Assembly: GCA_963803295.1 (NCBI GenBank)
Contig: CAWDMC010000022.1
Coordinates: 248,001 to 312,000, forward strand
Source of the DNA: CAWDMC01 sp963803295
Lineage (GTDB): Bacteria > Acidobacteriota > Terriglobia > UBA7540
Length of the DNA: 64,000 bases
Reading direction: 5' to 3'
Within the stretch, counting starts at the first letter, position 1. Every line of letters starts with the position of its first letter. A program made the translations under genes and the position numbers. Under the pieces are notes generated by a model that was not told where the DNA came from, searched no databases, and saw nothing but the letters and a program-made list of their open reading frames with translations. Shown here piece by piece: positions 19,477-28,583 of this stretch.

Positions 19477-19977
19477 TTACTCGGCGGGTTCCGACTCGGC
19501 CGCCGGCGTGCCGCCTCCGAACGACTGGAGCGCCAGGTAGCTCAGGCCAAAACGCTCGATATGCTCGCGTTGCTGCTCGAACTGGCTGAAGTGGCCTTCC
19601 TCGTCCCTGACCAAGTGCTCGAAGACTTCCTTGGAGCCGGAATCCAGGGCGGCTGAACATTCCAGCGCAGCTTTGTTGTAGAACTTGGCGCTTCCGTCTT
19701 CCATCGCCATGCCTTTTGCCAGCATCTCTTTGGGATCGAGAATCTTCTCCACGGGACCCGCTGGGGCCATCTCCACGTCGCCGTTCAGGAACAGGATGCG
19801 CTCGGCCAGGGACTCGGCGTGCCCCATCTCCTTGATAGCGGTCCGCTTGAAGAGCCCAGCCAACGGGCTCAGGCCCTGATCGTTGAGATGAAAGTGAAAA
19901 TACATGTATTGGTGAACCGCCTGCAACTCTTCCCCTAACGCCTTGTTCAATAACTGGATGCTAGTCGTCTTTTCCAT
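19477..19977 (-). CDS. bfr: Bacterioferritin
   Basis: A 166-residue four-helix ferritin-like protein. Di-iron ligand regions are visible in LGEELQAVHQYMYFHF, KEMGHAESLAERILFLNGD (ExxH) and RDEEGHFSQFEQQ (ExxH), spaced as in bacterioferritin. It stores iron by oxidizing Fe(II) in a 24-mer shell. Start 19977 (MEKTTSIQ) has AGGAGG 6 bases upstream. The C-terminus is an unusual Gly/Pro/Glu-rich tail. Confidence 0.85.
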   Translation of the reverse strand: MEKTTSIQLLNKALGEELQAVHQYMYFHFHLNDQGLSPLAGLFKRTAIKEMGHAESLAERILFLNGDVEMAPAGPVEKILDPKEMLAKGMAMEDGSAKFYNKAALECSAALDSGSKEVFEHLVRDEEGHFSQFEQQREHIERFGLSYLALQSFGGGTPAAESEPAE

Positions 19978-20482
19978 TCCTGCCTCCTGTGTGAGCTTCG
20001 TGGTACGCCAAACAAATAATCCCAAGTGAGCTAGCGGATGATTGTGGCAGGGATCATCCAATACTTGCTGTGATCGGAGTCACATCCGCGACTTAGGTGG
20101 CTGCCGGCATGTGATTCGGCACCGTGCCCCTGCGCAGCAAATGTGGTGCGGACCTGATTTGCAGGTCCGCGGCTTTTCACGCCTCTCAGAGCTCGCCGCC
20201 TCAGCTCCCTGTTGCAGCCCCTGCCTGCACCGCCACCCGTGCAGAATTGTACCTCGGGGTGAGCTCCATAAATTACAAGAAAATCTATGCGCCACGTCGG
20301 CTGGCACAGAGGGTAGCTCCGCGTTTTAGCAGCGATTAGACTTTTGTGCATCTCAAATTGTGCGGTTCTCCGCTGGGACTACGAAAAACCGCAGAGTTTC
20401 TGGACGGCGAAACTGTACGGTACCCCTCCCGGCACCGAAATCGGTGCATCGAACTAGTAGATGGAATCCGGAGATCGCAGGA
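19978..20482. other. Gene-free spacer with a REP-like hairpin
   Basis: About 500 bases without a credible gene. A palindrome GCGGACCTG-ATTTG-CAGGTCCGC occupies 20148-20170, followed by GGCTTTTC, and belongs to the window's GCGCAGAC/GTCTGCGG-type repeat family. Nothing else is recognised. Confidence 0.6.
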
Positions 20483-20833
20483 ATGAAGGAAATCATTTTC
20501 AGGTTCCTGATGGGCGGATTTGTAGTGTCGCTTTTCGCCGCTTCAGGCGATTTACTTAAGCCCAAGAGTTTTGCCGGCCTGTTCGGTGCTGCTCCATCCG
20601 TGGCATTGGCCACGCTGGGATTGACTGTGGCAGCACACGGGAAACCGTATGCCGCTACCGAATGCAGGTCAATGCTGGCGGGAGCCGTGGGGTTCTTCGT
20701 CTACGCCCAATGTGTGAGTTTCGTTCTAATCCGGCTGAAATGGTCAGCTCTTTCGGTCACACTCTCGTTGATCTCCCTCTGGCTCGGAACATCGTTCATT
20801 ATCTGGTGGAGCATGTCTCACCTGCCCGAATGA
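20483..20833 (+). CDS. DUF3147-type small membrane protein
   Basis: A 116-residue protein with about four hydrophobic helices (FLMGGFVVSLFAASGDLL; GAAPSVALATLGLTVA; MLAGAVGFFVYAQCVSFVLI; LISLWLGTSFIIWW). FRFLMGGFVVSLFA and KPKSFAGLFGAAPSVALATL match the DUF3147 pattern of paired small membrane proteins of unknown function. Its stop overlaps the next start (ATGA), so the two are translationally coupled and may form a heteromer. Confidence 0.7.
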   Translation: MKEIIFRFLMGGFVVSLFAASGDLLKPKSFAGLFGAAPSVALATLGLTVAAHGKPYAATECRSMLAGAVGFFVYAQCVSFVLIRLKWSALSVTLSLISLWLGTSFIIWWSMSHLPE

Positions 20834-21249
20834 AAATAGCATTACATCCATCGGCGCTGAGGCGGACGAAATGGTACGAATTTGCGATCCGTTTCGTATT
20901 TGGGGGAATGATCACTGCCGTCGTGGGAATCATCGCTAAACAGTATGGTCCTGAAATCGGAGGGCTCTTTCTGGCGTTTCCAGCGATCTTTCCCGCCAGC
21001 GCCACCTTGATTGAACGCCACGAGAAACAGCGCAAGGAACGGAAGGGGCTGGCAGGTACGCGACGTGCACGACAGGCTGCCGGGGCGGATGCTGCGGGTG
21101 CTGCGATAGGGAGCATTGGCCTTCTGGCGTTCGCCTTGGTGGTTTGGAAATCGCTTCCGTGCTACCCGGCTTGGCTGGTGATACCCGCGGCCACTTTGGT
21201 ATGGGCCGCTGTCTCAGGGTTGCTCTGGGTCGCTCTGAGGCGGAGGTAA
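20830..21249 (+). CDS. Second DUF3147-like membrane protein
   Basis: A 139-residue membrane protein starting at the ATGA overlap with the preceding gene. FAIRFVFGGMITAVVGIIAKQYGPEIGGLFLAFPAIFPASATLIERHE parallels the first protein (short helix, GPxxGGLFxAFPAI, then a cytosolic Lys/Arg-rich stretch), followed by two more helices. The family often occurs as adjacent paralogues. Function unknown. Confidence 0.7.
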   Translation: MKIALHPSALRRTKWYEFAIRFVFGGMITAVVGIIAKQYGPEIGGLFLAFPAIFPASATLIERHEKQRKERKGLAGTRRARQAAGADAAGAAIGSIGLLAFALVVWKSLPCYPAWLVIPAATLVWAAVSGLLWVALRRR

Positions 21250-21280
21250 CCACGTCCGCATCGCCTGGTAGCGTCACACA

Positions 21281-21523
21281 CCTATCGACAAGACGATTTT
21301 TCCCCTCTTGTGGGGCTTCACAGCGAGCATCTCATGGCGCGTCAGCAAGCGGCAGCACCTCGCCGACACTGGTTGTGAGCTGGCCGGACTCGATCAGATC
21401 CGCAATCCTGGTCAGGCCTTCGGAAGTGACGGCGACGAGAAAGAAAACTCCTCGAATGCCGTATTGCGCGGCTTTGTCCTGGTCAGGCAAGGCGACCTGT
21501 TTCTGATATATTGCCTCGTTTAG
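21281..21523 (-). pseudogene. 3' remnant of an MDR-type alcohol dehydrogenase/quinone reductase
   Basis: On the minus strand the frame reads QYGIRGVFFLVAVTSEGL, TRIADLIESGQLTTSVGEVL and PLADAP, then a frameshift, after which another frame continues EMLAVKPHKRGKIVLSI. This is the C-terminal end of a zinc-type NADP-dependent oxidoreductase (GxxxPLxDAxxAHEMLxxxxxRGKIVL). Only about 80 residues remain, with no cofactor-binding domain. It abuts the upstream region of the GH116 gene. Confidence 0.75.
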
Positions 21524-21541
21524 TCCTACCGGAGGTCCTCG

Positions 21542-23959
21542 ATGAAAGACGCTTCTCCCCGAATCGTTCACGCTCTCATAACTTCGCTGCTCCTGCCTTT
21601 AGCTCTGATTGTGACCGTACGGGAGGTCCGCTCCCAACAGATCCCCAAGGTAGCCTGGACTCGTGGGCTCGGGCAACCGCTGGAGAATCCTGGCGTTAGC
21701 AAGGTGAAGGGTAACATTGACGATGGCTATTGGCAGGGCGTTCCCCTCGGTGGCTTCGGCAGCGGTTCCATCGGCCGGACTTATCGGGGTGATTTCGCGC
21801 GCTGGCACCTGAAGACGGGCGTCCACAAATATGAATCGATCGCGCCCGACGTCTTTGCGGCCTACGAGCAGACCGGCGACAGCGCCCCGGCCGCGGTTGT
21901 ACTGCGGGCGGGTAAGCCGGAGGGCCCCGGCAGTCTTGCCGCCTGGAACTGGAGCTACCCTACCGGGACAGGCACGTATCACGCCTTGTTTCCTAAGGCC
22001 TGGTACGAATACCAGTACGACAAGTTCCCCGTGCAACTCATCTGCGAGCAGTTCTCGCCTGTGCTTCCCGGCAACTACAAGGAGACAAGTTATCCCGTCG
22101 GCGTATTCGTCTGGCACGCCAGGAACACCACCCAGAAGCCAGTGAAGGTTTCTATTCTGTTCTCGTGGGCCAACATGGTGGGATGGTTTGCCGAGTTCAA
22201 CGGCGGCCTCAACCGGGCTCTCGGTTCCGGCAACTTTAACACCGCCAGGGAGGATAGCGTCGCCAGTGGCCCGATGAAGGGCATCGTTTTCGGCCGAGTT
22301 CGCAACGGCCCCGCCGAGACCGATTCCGACGGCCAGTTCGCCATCGCGGCGATCGCGCCCGAAGACGGCTCGATCAGCACTACCACCACGTTTGACGCCT
22401 CCGGCGACGGCGCCGGTGTTTGGAAAGCCTTTGCCCAGGATGGCACTCTCGACGAGCCGGAACACAACTGGCTGAGTTCGGGCGGGAACCCCGTGGCCGG
22501 CGCGCTGGCCGTGAAGTTTACCATCAAAGCGGGCGAGACCCTCGACATCCCGATGGCCCTCGCTTGGGATTTCCCGATTGTGCAGTTCGGATCCGGACAC
22601 CGTTGGTACCGCCGCTACACCGAGTATTTTGGCAACCGCGGTGACGCCGCCTGGAAGATTGCCCGGACGGCGTTGGAGAACTATAAGTCCTGGAGCAAGG
22701 CCATCGACGAGTGGCAGGCGCCTTTTATTTCGGACGATATCAAGCCTGCCTGGTATCGCGGCATGTTATTCAATGAACTGTATTATCTGGTTGACGGCGG
22801 CACCTTCTGGGATAACGGCGAAGTGGGCAAGCCCGCGTCCGCCGAAAAGGTTCCGCACCATTTCAGCTATCTCGAATGCTACGACTACTCCTATTACTCG
22901 ACACTTGATGTGCGCTTCTACGGCTCTTTCGCCCTGCTGAAGTTCTGGCCGGAGCTCGAGAAACTGGAGATGCGCCAGCTCGCCCAGGCGGTGCCGCTCG
23001 ACTACCAGCAGTACCAGCAGATCGGCTGGGATCACACCCTAGCGCCGCGCAAGGTGCCAGGAGCGGTTCCGCACGACCTGGGTTCGCCCGTCGAGGATCC
23101 CCTGCGGCGCGTGAATCAGTACAACTGGCAGAACATCACGGTGTGGAAGGACCTCAACAGCAAATTCGTGCTGCAGGTCTATCGCGATTACACCCTGACG
23201 GGGCAGAAGGACCTCGAGTTTCTGCAAACCTGTTGGCCGGCGGTGAAGTCCGCGCTCGACTACTTGAAGCGCTTCGACACCAAGGGCGACGGTATCCCGC
23301 AGAATGAAGGCATCCCCGACCAGAGTTATGACAACTGGAAGATGCGTGGATCGAGCGCCTATTGCGGCAGTCTCTGGCTGGCAGCACTGAAGTCGGCGCA
23401 GAAGATGGCCCTGCGAGTGGACGATGTCGCCGCCGCGCAGAAGTACTCGGATTGGTTCCAGAAAGCCCAGGCCAGCTTGGTGCAGGAGCTCTGGAACGGC
23501 CGCTATTTTAATTATGACACCGAAAGTCCCTACAAGACCAATATCATGGCCGACCAGCTTGCCGGCCAGTGGTACGCGGATCTCTGCGGGCTCGGCCTGA
23601 TGGTTCCGAAAGAAGACACCAGGAGCGCGCTCGAGACGATTTTTAAGTCCAATGTGATGGGATTCGAAAACGGCCAGATGGGCGCGGTGAATGGCATGAA
23701 TGCAGACGGTTCGCCGATCACCGAGAACGAGCAGTCCGAAGAGGTGTGGAGCGGCACAACCTTGGCGCTGGCATCGTTTTTCAAGGCTGAGGGCATGACC
23801 GACGAGGCGTACAAGACGGCGCAAGGCGTCTACAACGTCGTCTACGAGAAGCAGGGCTACTGGTTTCGCACCCCAGAAGCGTGGGATCGCACCGGGAACT
23901 TCCGGGCTGAAATGTACATGCGGCCGCAGGCGATCTGGGCGATGGAGTTCGTGAAGTAA
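21542..23959 (+). CDS. GH116 family glycosidase (GBA2-like), exported
   Basis: An 805-residue protein with an N-terminal signal (SLLLPLALIVTVREVRS). The N-terminal domain begins AWTRGLGQPLENPG and GVPLGGFGSGSIGRTYRGDF, as in bacterial and animal non-lysosomal glucosylceramidases. The catalytic (alpha/alpha)6 domain has FSYLECYDYSYYSTLDVRFY with the nucleophile Glu and GIPDQSYDNWKMRGSSAYCG with the acid/base Asp, by analogy with the characterised bacterial GH116 enzyme. Likely activity is a retaining beta-glucosidase or beta-xylosidase. GGAGG lies 6 bases before ATG 21542. Confidence 0.88.
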   Translation: MKDASPRIVHALITSLLLPLALIVTVREVRSQQIPKVAWTRGLGQPLENPGVSKVKGNIDDGYWQGVPLGGFGSGSIGRTYRGDFARWHLKTGVHKYESIAPDVFAAYEQTGDSAPAAVVLRAGKPEGPGSLAAWNWSYPTGTGTYHALFPKAWYEYQYDKFPVQLICEQFSPVLPGNYKETSYPVGVFVWHARNTTQKPVKVSILFSWANMVGWFAEFNGGLNRALGSGNFNTAREDSVASGPMKGIVFGRVRNGPAETDSDGQFAIAAIAPEDGSISTTTTFDASGDGAGVWKAFAQDGTLDEPEHNWLSSGGNPVAGALAVKFTIKAGETLDIPMALAWDFPIVQFGSGHRWYRRYTEYFGNRGDAAWKIARTALENYKSWSKAIDEWQAPFISDDIKPAWYRGMLFNELYYLVDGGTFWDNGEVGKPASAEKVPHHFSYLECYDYSYYSTLDVRFYGSFALLKFWPELEKLEMRQLAQAVPLDYQQYQQIGWDHTLAPRKVPGAVPHDLGSPVEDPLRRVNQYNWQNITVWKDLNSKFVLQVYRDYTLTGQKDLEFLQTCWPAVKSALDYLKRFDTKGDGIPQNEGIPDQSYDNWKMRGSSAYCGSLWLAALKSAQKMALRVDDVAAAQKYSDWFQKAQASLVQELWNGRYFNYDTESPYKTNIMADQLAGQWYADLCGLGLMVPKEDTRSALETIFKSNVMGFENGQMGAVNGMNADGSPITENEQSEEVWSGTTLALASFFKAEGMTDEAYKTAQGVYNVVYEKQGYWFRTPEAWDRTGNFRAEMYMRPQAIWAMEFVK

Positions 23960-24006
23960 GGGGCGATTTGGTGCCATTCACTGCATTCACGCATCGACAG
24001 GCATGT

Positions 24007-24483
24007 TCAGGCTTCAATCAGGCTGCCGTGGCGGAGGAAGTGATTAATCGCGGTTTCCCATCCTCTCATCTTCTTCTCGAACCATTCCAACGTGTACCGT
24101 TGGAGCAATTCGTTTCCCGCCGGGGAAATGCCGGTATAGGCGTAACTGATGCGGGCGCTTGTCCTTCCGCCGTCAAGAGGGGCAAGGGAGATTGTGAGGC
24201 GGGTCGCGATCAGGTCAGGCTCGATCCAGGCAAAGGCGATCGCGAACCCTGCCGGATCGTATTGCGTTACGAGCCATATCGTCTCCGTGGCGGTGTCATT
24301 CGGCGTTGCGAAGACGCAGCCCTCCTCAGCGACGCCGCAACGTGAGTAGATCATCCGATAGCGCCATCCTGGCAGCCACTCCGCTTCGCGCACCGGGCAA
24401 AGCAGCGGGAAGACCCGGTCCGGCGGCGCGTCGTTCGTTTGTGTGTATTCAAGTCTTACGCGTTTCGCTTCAAAGCCCGGCAT
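24007..24483 (-). CDS. SRPBCC-fold protein
   Basis: A 158-residue START/SRPBCC-like protein. RVRLEYTQTNDAPPDRVFPLLCPVREAEWLPGW gives the first strand and the helix that caps a hydrophobic cavity, and the C-terminal helix is ELLQRYTLEWFEKKMRGWETAIN. Such proteins bind lipids or hydrophobic ligands; the ligand is unknown. Start 24483 is chosen because GGAGG stands 6 bases before it. Confidence 0.72.
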   Translation of the reverse strand: MPGFEAKRVRLEYTQTNDAPPDRVFPLLCPVREAEWLPGWRYRMIYSRCGVAEEGCVFATPNDTATETIWLVTQYDPAGFAIAFAWIEPDLIATRLTISLAPLDGGRTSARISYAYTGISPAGNELLQRYTLEWFEKKMRGWETAINHFLRHGSLIEA

Positions 24484-24556
24484 AGGGTTCCTCCAACATC
24501 GCCGCGACTTCACGCGCGACGGCGTTCCAACGATTGCGGCTTAGCGCGTTCTTCGA

Positions 24557-25126
24557 CTAAAACAGGTGCGCAAAAGAGAGTTGTCCGGGCCTGATGCCAA
24601 AGCTCGCCCGCTCGATGGCCAGCAGCTTTTGTTTGGTTGCTCGTCCGCCGGGAGCGGAAAATCCCCCGAGCCTGCCACCTGCAGCCACCACTCGATGGCA
24701 AGGAATGATGAGCGGGATGCGATTCCTCGCCAGGGCCATTCCCACCTCTTGAGCGGCGGCGGGGCGGCCCAAAGCCTTGGCCAGTTCGCCGTAGGTCCGG
24801 GTCTCGCCCGCTGGGATCTCCCGGGCGGCGTCGTATACCCGCCGCGCAAACAGGCCCACTCCGTCCAGGCTAACGGCAACGCCCCGAAAATCCTGAAGGT
24901 CGCCGTGCAGATGTTTGCCCACCTGCTTGATGAGTTCGGCAATCTCGGCAGGAGGGGAGGTCGGCTCAGGCGTGGCGGCGCTTTGAACGAAGGCCGATTC
25001 GGCCATCGCCGGTGTGAGTTTGGGGAGGCGAAACAGGGTGACCTCGGCGGAATTGCCGCGGTCACTCCAGGCGATTCCGCACCAACCCAGCGACGTCTCA
25101 AATACGCAGTAAGCGGATTGCATCAT
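24557..25126 (-). CDS. ogt: Methylated-DNA-protein cysteine methyltransferase
   Basis: A suicide DNA-repair protein of about 189 residues that takes alkyl groups from O6-alkylguanine. The active-site IIPCHRVVAAGG, the preceding GEIPAGETRTYGELAKALGRP-type helix-turn-helix (starting REIPAGETRTYG) and VGMALARNR are intact. Two in-frame ATGs (25126, 25123) are possible; the 44-residue extension upstream is not family-like. With the AlkD-like gene it makes two alkylation-repair functions in the window. Confidence 0.92.
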   Translation of the reverse strand: MMQSAYCVFETSLGWCGIAWSDRGNSAEVTLFRLPKLTPAMAESAFVQSAATPEPTSPPAEIAELIKQVGKHLHGDLQDFRGVAVSLDGVGLFARRVYDAAREIPAGETRTYGELAKALGRPAAAQEVGMALARNRIPLIIPCHRVVAAGGRLGGFSAPGGRATKQKLLAIERASFGIRPGQLSFAHLF

Positions 25127-25166
25127 CGTTATAAGCGCCTTCAGAGATCCTGGACATTGAGGCTCG

Positions 25167-25487
25167 TCAATCGGAGCCGCCACCGCGGTAAAGATCCTCT
25201 CGTTTCCAGGAGGGCCCGACCTCATGGGTCTCGGCGGGTTCTTCGGCTGGAACTTCATCGGTGCTGGGGTTCGCCTCGCGCTGGCGCTGACGCTGAGTGG
25301 CTTTATCGAACAACCTCAAACGTTCTTCTCCCATTCGATTGTGGCCTTCTTGTCCTGGAGAATTGGGAGGAATCACACGGATCGTCTCGCCTGCCGAAAT
25401 CCACTCAAGTTCATCACCGGCCCGAACCTGGTACGGGTCCGCAATGGCTTTGGGAAGCGTCAATTGCAGGTTGTTCGTCACTTTCAC
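25167..25487 (-). CDS. AbrB/MazE-type antitoxin without a toxin partner
   Basis: A 106-residue protein with an N-terminal swapped-hairpin DNA-binding domain (MKVTNNLQLTLPKAIADPYQVRAGDELEWI) and an acidic, Pro-rich tail ending WKREDLYRGGGSD. That tail is typical of antitoxins encoded just before VapC-type PIN toxins. Here the next gene is ogt and no PIN toxin follows, so the antitoxin looks orphaned. Confidence 0.75.
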   Translation of the reverse strand: MKVTNNLQLTLPKAIADPYQVRAGDELEWISAGETIRVIPPNSPGQEGHNRMGEERLRLFDKATQRQRQREANPSTDEVPAEEPAETHEVGPSWKREDLYRGGGSD

Positions 25488-25665
25488 ATTTCCTTATTAT
25501 GATAGTTTACCACTAACTTACTGTAGCCAGGATAGATACCATGTCAACGCCGCCCAAAACAAACGGACCCGCGAATTTCAAGCCCGTCTCATGACTAATC
25601 GCGGTGACAAATCCCTCGCAGGGCCGTGGACCTTGGAAGGCTTAACTTCGGTGCTCGGACGGGAA

Positions 25666-27213
25666 TTACGCAAGCCAATCGTAGACAGTCGGAAACTTAG
25701 CAGGCAGCATCCCCAGCAAGGCTGAACTCTGCCTGAATTCGTCGGCGAAGTCGAGTGGCCTAAGTAGACTTTCCCGCGATCGTTGGGGGCCGGACGGGAA
25801 ATGCGATTGGACATGAGCGAGATAATGCAGAAACCAGAGGGCCGTCCTCCGAGCGAGGTCTCGAGCCCGATGGAGATCTCCTACATAGGCCTGCGTTTTC
25901 AAGGCCCTGCCATGGACAAGAGAGCAACGGAGCTTGTATAGGTCCCCAAACTCCTTCCGTATCGCTTCTCGTTGGCTTTCATCGGATCCAAGTAGGGATG
26001 CAATCCGTTTCTTTAAACGCTTCGTCACCCCGTATCCCTCTTCTCCGAGGAGTGACTCCAATGCCGTGATGTGCCACAGCAATTGTTCGAGACCCTCGGC
26101 TAAGAGTGCCTTGGTCAGATAACCCAACGCGACGTCGAAAAATTCCCACCCATTTTCCTCAATTCTCAGGCCAATAAGGAGACCAGAAACACGATCGGTG
26201 AATCGTATGAACAAGCTGGTCTGATCACTGTCAAGATCGAACATAAGCTCCGGAAATGCGCCTCGGTCTTCTCCCGTCTGAGGATCGTAGTCGGGCGCTG
26301 TTTTGAGGACATCGAGACTCGGCGCAAGTCGTGGCGATCTAAGTAGGTTATCATCCAGCGTGACCACGAATGGGATATGAGGGGGTAGCCATCTTCTCCC
26401 TTTGTTGTCCGGGAGGGTGCCGTCTGCAACGTCGGCGGGCCAAACGTTAGCCTGCCAATCAAACAGAGCGAGCACGCGAAGGGCTCTTTCAACGCGTTCG
26501 GGATACGACGTGTACACGGCACGCACCCCTGGCTGCCACAGTTCGAGATGCTCTTGCCCGAATCGGAGTGCGGGAACCGACTCCTTGAGCACAAGAAGTG
26601 AATAGTCCTGCAATTGCGAGCCGTCAATGGCAGCCCAGGGGTAGAAGACCCTATTGATTCGGTTCTGACAGATGTGATCAAGCTCATCCTCCCTAAACCT
26701 GCGAATCACGAATATCCCGAAATCCATGCGCTGCTCGGCGAAGCGGACGAACTCAATCGGCGCAAGATAGGTGAGCTCCATTTCCTTCGGTTGGAATGCA
26801 CGGCAGAACGTCTGAAATAGGCCATCTGGATCTGAAGCCTCACCACGAAATATGTCCAGATAGCATCCGGATCGACGGAAGAAGTTGCCGACCGCAGACC
26901 CACAGACCAGTTGGCTGATTTTGTCGGGCCTCTCGTCGAACACGCGATTGGTTTGTTCCACCAACCCCTCGAACTCAGGTCCCTTTTCCAAGTAATCAAC
27001 ACGCGACCGCAGTTCTACCTTGTCATCCACCGGCATAGGGGCTTGTTCGACACTCCAGTTTCGGCGGCGCGCCGTGAGAAGCCTGGAAGCGGCACCGACA
27101 TAATCTACGAATGCCCCTTGGAGATTCTCCGTCATAAGCCGATTGACACCCGCTGCGATGGCTGCCACGAGAGACGCTATGGTCAAGAGCTCTGATCTTG
27201 CTGTCCCCTTCAA
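25666..27213 (-). CDS. Apea-like HEPN domain protein (putative RNase/defence)
   Basis: A 515-residue protein. The C-terminal region is an Apea-type HEPN domain: LEQLLWHITALESLLGEE, VTKRLKKRIASLLG, then KEFGDLYKLRCSLVHG at about 421-435. RCSLVH matches the Rx4-6H ribonuclease motif of HEPN toxins. The N-terminal 350 residues are not recognised. Apea-type HEPN proteins occur in anti-phage defence by abortive infection. Start is TTG 27213, 14 bases after the stop of a PIN-like gene on the same strand, suggesting co-transcription. Catalytic activity is predicted from the motif only. Confidence 0.72.
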   Translation of the reverse strand: MKGTARSELLTIASLVAAIAAGVNRLMTENLQGAFVDYVGAASRLLTARRRNWSVEQAPMPVDDKVELRSRVDYLEKGPEFEGLVEQTNRVFDERPDKISQLVCGSAVGNFFRRSGCYLDIFRGEASDPDGLFQTFCRAFQPKEMELTYLAPIEFVRFAEQRMDFGIFVIRRFREDELDHICQNRINRVFYPWAAIDGSQLQDYSLLVLKESVPALRFGQEHLELWQPGVRAVYTSYPERVERALRVLALFDWQANVWPADVADGTLPDNKGRRWLPPHIPFVVTLDDNLLRSPRLAPSLDVLKTAPDYDPQTGEDRGAFPELMFDLDSDQTSLFIRFTDRVSGLLIGLRIEENGWEFFDVALGYLTKALLAEGLEQLLWHITALESLLGEEGYGVTKRLKKRIASLLGSDESQREAIRKEFGDLYKLRCSLVHGRALKTQAYVGDLHRARDLARRTALWFLHYLAHVQSHFPSGPQRSRESLLRPLDFADEFRQSSALLGMLPAKFPTVYDWLA

Positions 27214-27227
27214 GAGAGCCCACGGAC

Positions 27228-27758
27228 CTACTGGCGCCTCACCACAGGCTTCCGTTCGTAGCCCTCATGTTGGCAAAGGATCTCGTGGCTGACAACTATC
27301 TTATCTGCTCCTGCAACAGCGACGGTGATCAGGCAGTCTTGCTCGACCACTTCGTTCCAAACATACTTACTCAGAATGTGTCTTAGCATTCTTTCCTGCA
27401 CCAACTCCTTCTCACTCCCAAGGTGGATCAGGCCCGGATAACAGGCATCTTCCGTAGTCGGCCGTGTCGCACGCTTGTATTGCGCCACAAGGCCAGAATC
27501 ATTTGTCACGAGAACAGCTTCCCGATTGAGCGCCTCTTCGATGACGTCGGCATCTGGAGCCTTCTTCATGAACTCGCGGATAGACACCACCTTGGCTTTG
27601 CGACCAAACAGTGGTCGCAGGCTTAGCGATATGTCTTCATCCAGAACAACGTAACGACGTTTGCTTTTTGAGCCACCGTGGCGGGCTTGCCGCAAGCGAC
27701 GTGAACGGTTCTGACCGCTCCAGTGCAATCCCGAAACTTCACGACAGCCATTCCACAA
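27228..27758 (-). CDS. PIN-like (DUF5615-related) nuclease-fold protein
   Basis: Up to 176 residues. The core reads RYVVLDEDISLSLRPLFG, AKVVSIREFM, DADVIEEALNREAVLVTNDSGL: the acidic residues and the VTND step match PIN-like/DUF5615 proteins that resemble toxins of TA modules. A C-terminal extension (YPGLIHLGSEKELVQERMLRHIL onward) is longer than in simple DUF5615 proteins. The start is uncertain: the first 25 residues overlap the hicA remnant and look non-native, and a TTG about 22 codons in may be the real start. It precedes the HEPN gene by 14 bases. Confidence 0.62.
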   Translation of the reverse strand: MWNGCREVSGLHWSGQNRSRRLRQARHGGSKSKRRYVVLDEDISLSLRPLFGRKAKVVSIREFMKKAPDADVIEEALNREAVLVTNDSGLVAQYKRATRPTTEDACYPGLIHLGSEKELVQERMLRHILSKYVWNEVVEQDCLITVAVAGADKIVVSHEILCQHEGYERKPVVRRQ

Positions 27759-27893
27759 ACTCCGCGAACTTCATACCGGCATCGCGGAGTATCTTCGCCA
27801 AGATACCCCCGCCAGATCCTTACCCTTGTAATCAGGGATGGTTACCGCGAGTGGCGCATACCCCCCGCCTTCTGGGATGCGGGTGCGGCTCAT
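27739..27893 (-). pseudogene. hicA toxin remnant 1 (frameshifted)
   Basis: The frame starting near 27893 ends VTIPDYKGKDLAG and then shifts at a run of five G; the other frame continues GILAKILRDAGMKFAEFVEWLS and stops at 27739. Together these make the C-terminal half of a HicA mRNA interferase. The N-terminal part with the catalytic His is absent. A single-base length change in the G run is the visible lesion. Confidence 0.72.
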
Positions 27894-27966
27894 AGAACGT
27901 GGAATAACAGATGTTAGACTAAGCTCTCGTTTACCATTCACTTCAGGACGGAAGCAAACCAGATTC

Positions 27967-28338
27967 TTACTCGGCAACCTCCTCCTGGTATTCCCTGACG
28001 CGTCCCTTCTGAACGATCCACAGTCTTCCGTCAATGTTACCTTGACCGAGCCCGCCAACCAGTGTTTGCACCGCGGCCAGCAGTTCATCACGACTGGGCT
28101 TACGAGGCAATCGTAGTACTGCAATGCCCGCGTAATCCGAGGGCTTGAATAGCAGCGGATTGCTGAAATCCAAATCCAGCGTGACCAGACACCGTCCCTC
28201 TCGGCGACAGATTTCGATTAGATCCTGATCCGGGGTCGAGCAGAGACCTTCAGACGCTACCGTTGCGACGCCATGACCGGCCTGCGCGAGAAGTTCCACG
28301 GCACCACGCCCAAGGTTCTCATCGAGCTTGACTTTCAT
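27967..28338 (-). CDS. DUF5615 PIN-like toxin
   Basis: A 123-residue protein starting MKVKLDENLGRGAVELLAQAGH, with CLVTLDLDFSNPLLF and a C-terminal basic segment. This is the DUF5615 (PIN-like) family, normally the toxin partner of a DUF433 antitoxin. The key acidic residues (D6, E7 and the DLDF pair) are retained. Its start overlaps the end of the DUF433 gene by 4 bases, a standard coupled arrangement. Confidence 0.85.
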   Translation of the reverse strand: MKVKLDENLGRGAVELLAQAGHGVATVASEGLCSTPDQDLIEICRREGRCLVTLDLDFSNPLLFKPSDYAGIAVLRLPRKPSRDELLAAVQTLVGGLGQGNIDGRLWIVQKGRVREYQEEVAE

Positions 28339-28583
28339 TGGCTGGTTTCAACGGGGATGTCCACGTAGCGCTCCCGGGACATCTCTGCCCCGTAAGCGAT
28401 GCAGGCAAGTATGTCTTCATGATTGAGGTCTGGGTAGTCCTCAAGCACTTCCTCGGCGCTCATCCCACTGGCTAGAAAATCCAGAATCAAGGAAACCCAA
28501 ATCCGGTGGCCGCGGATGCAGGGTTTGCCGAAACAGACCTTAGGATTGATGGTAATGCGTGAAAGTAACTCATCCCGCTTCAT
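28335..28583 (-). CDS. DUF433 antitoxin
   Basis: An 82-residue DUF433 protein: RITINPKVCFGKPCIRGHRI is the family signature, followed by VSLILDFLASGMSAEEVLEDYPDLNHEDILACIAYG, which forms the winged-helix dimer. It pairs with the DUF5615 gene directly downstream and probably represses the operon. Start 28583 (MKRDELL) is chosen over an upstream ATG without family similarity. Confidence 0.87.
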   Translation of the reverse strand: MKRDELLSRITINPKVCFGKPCIRGHRIWVSLILDFLASGMSAEEVLEDYPDLNHEDILACIAYGAEMSRERYVDIPVETSQ

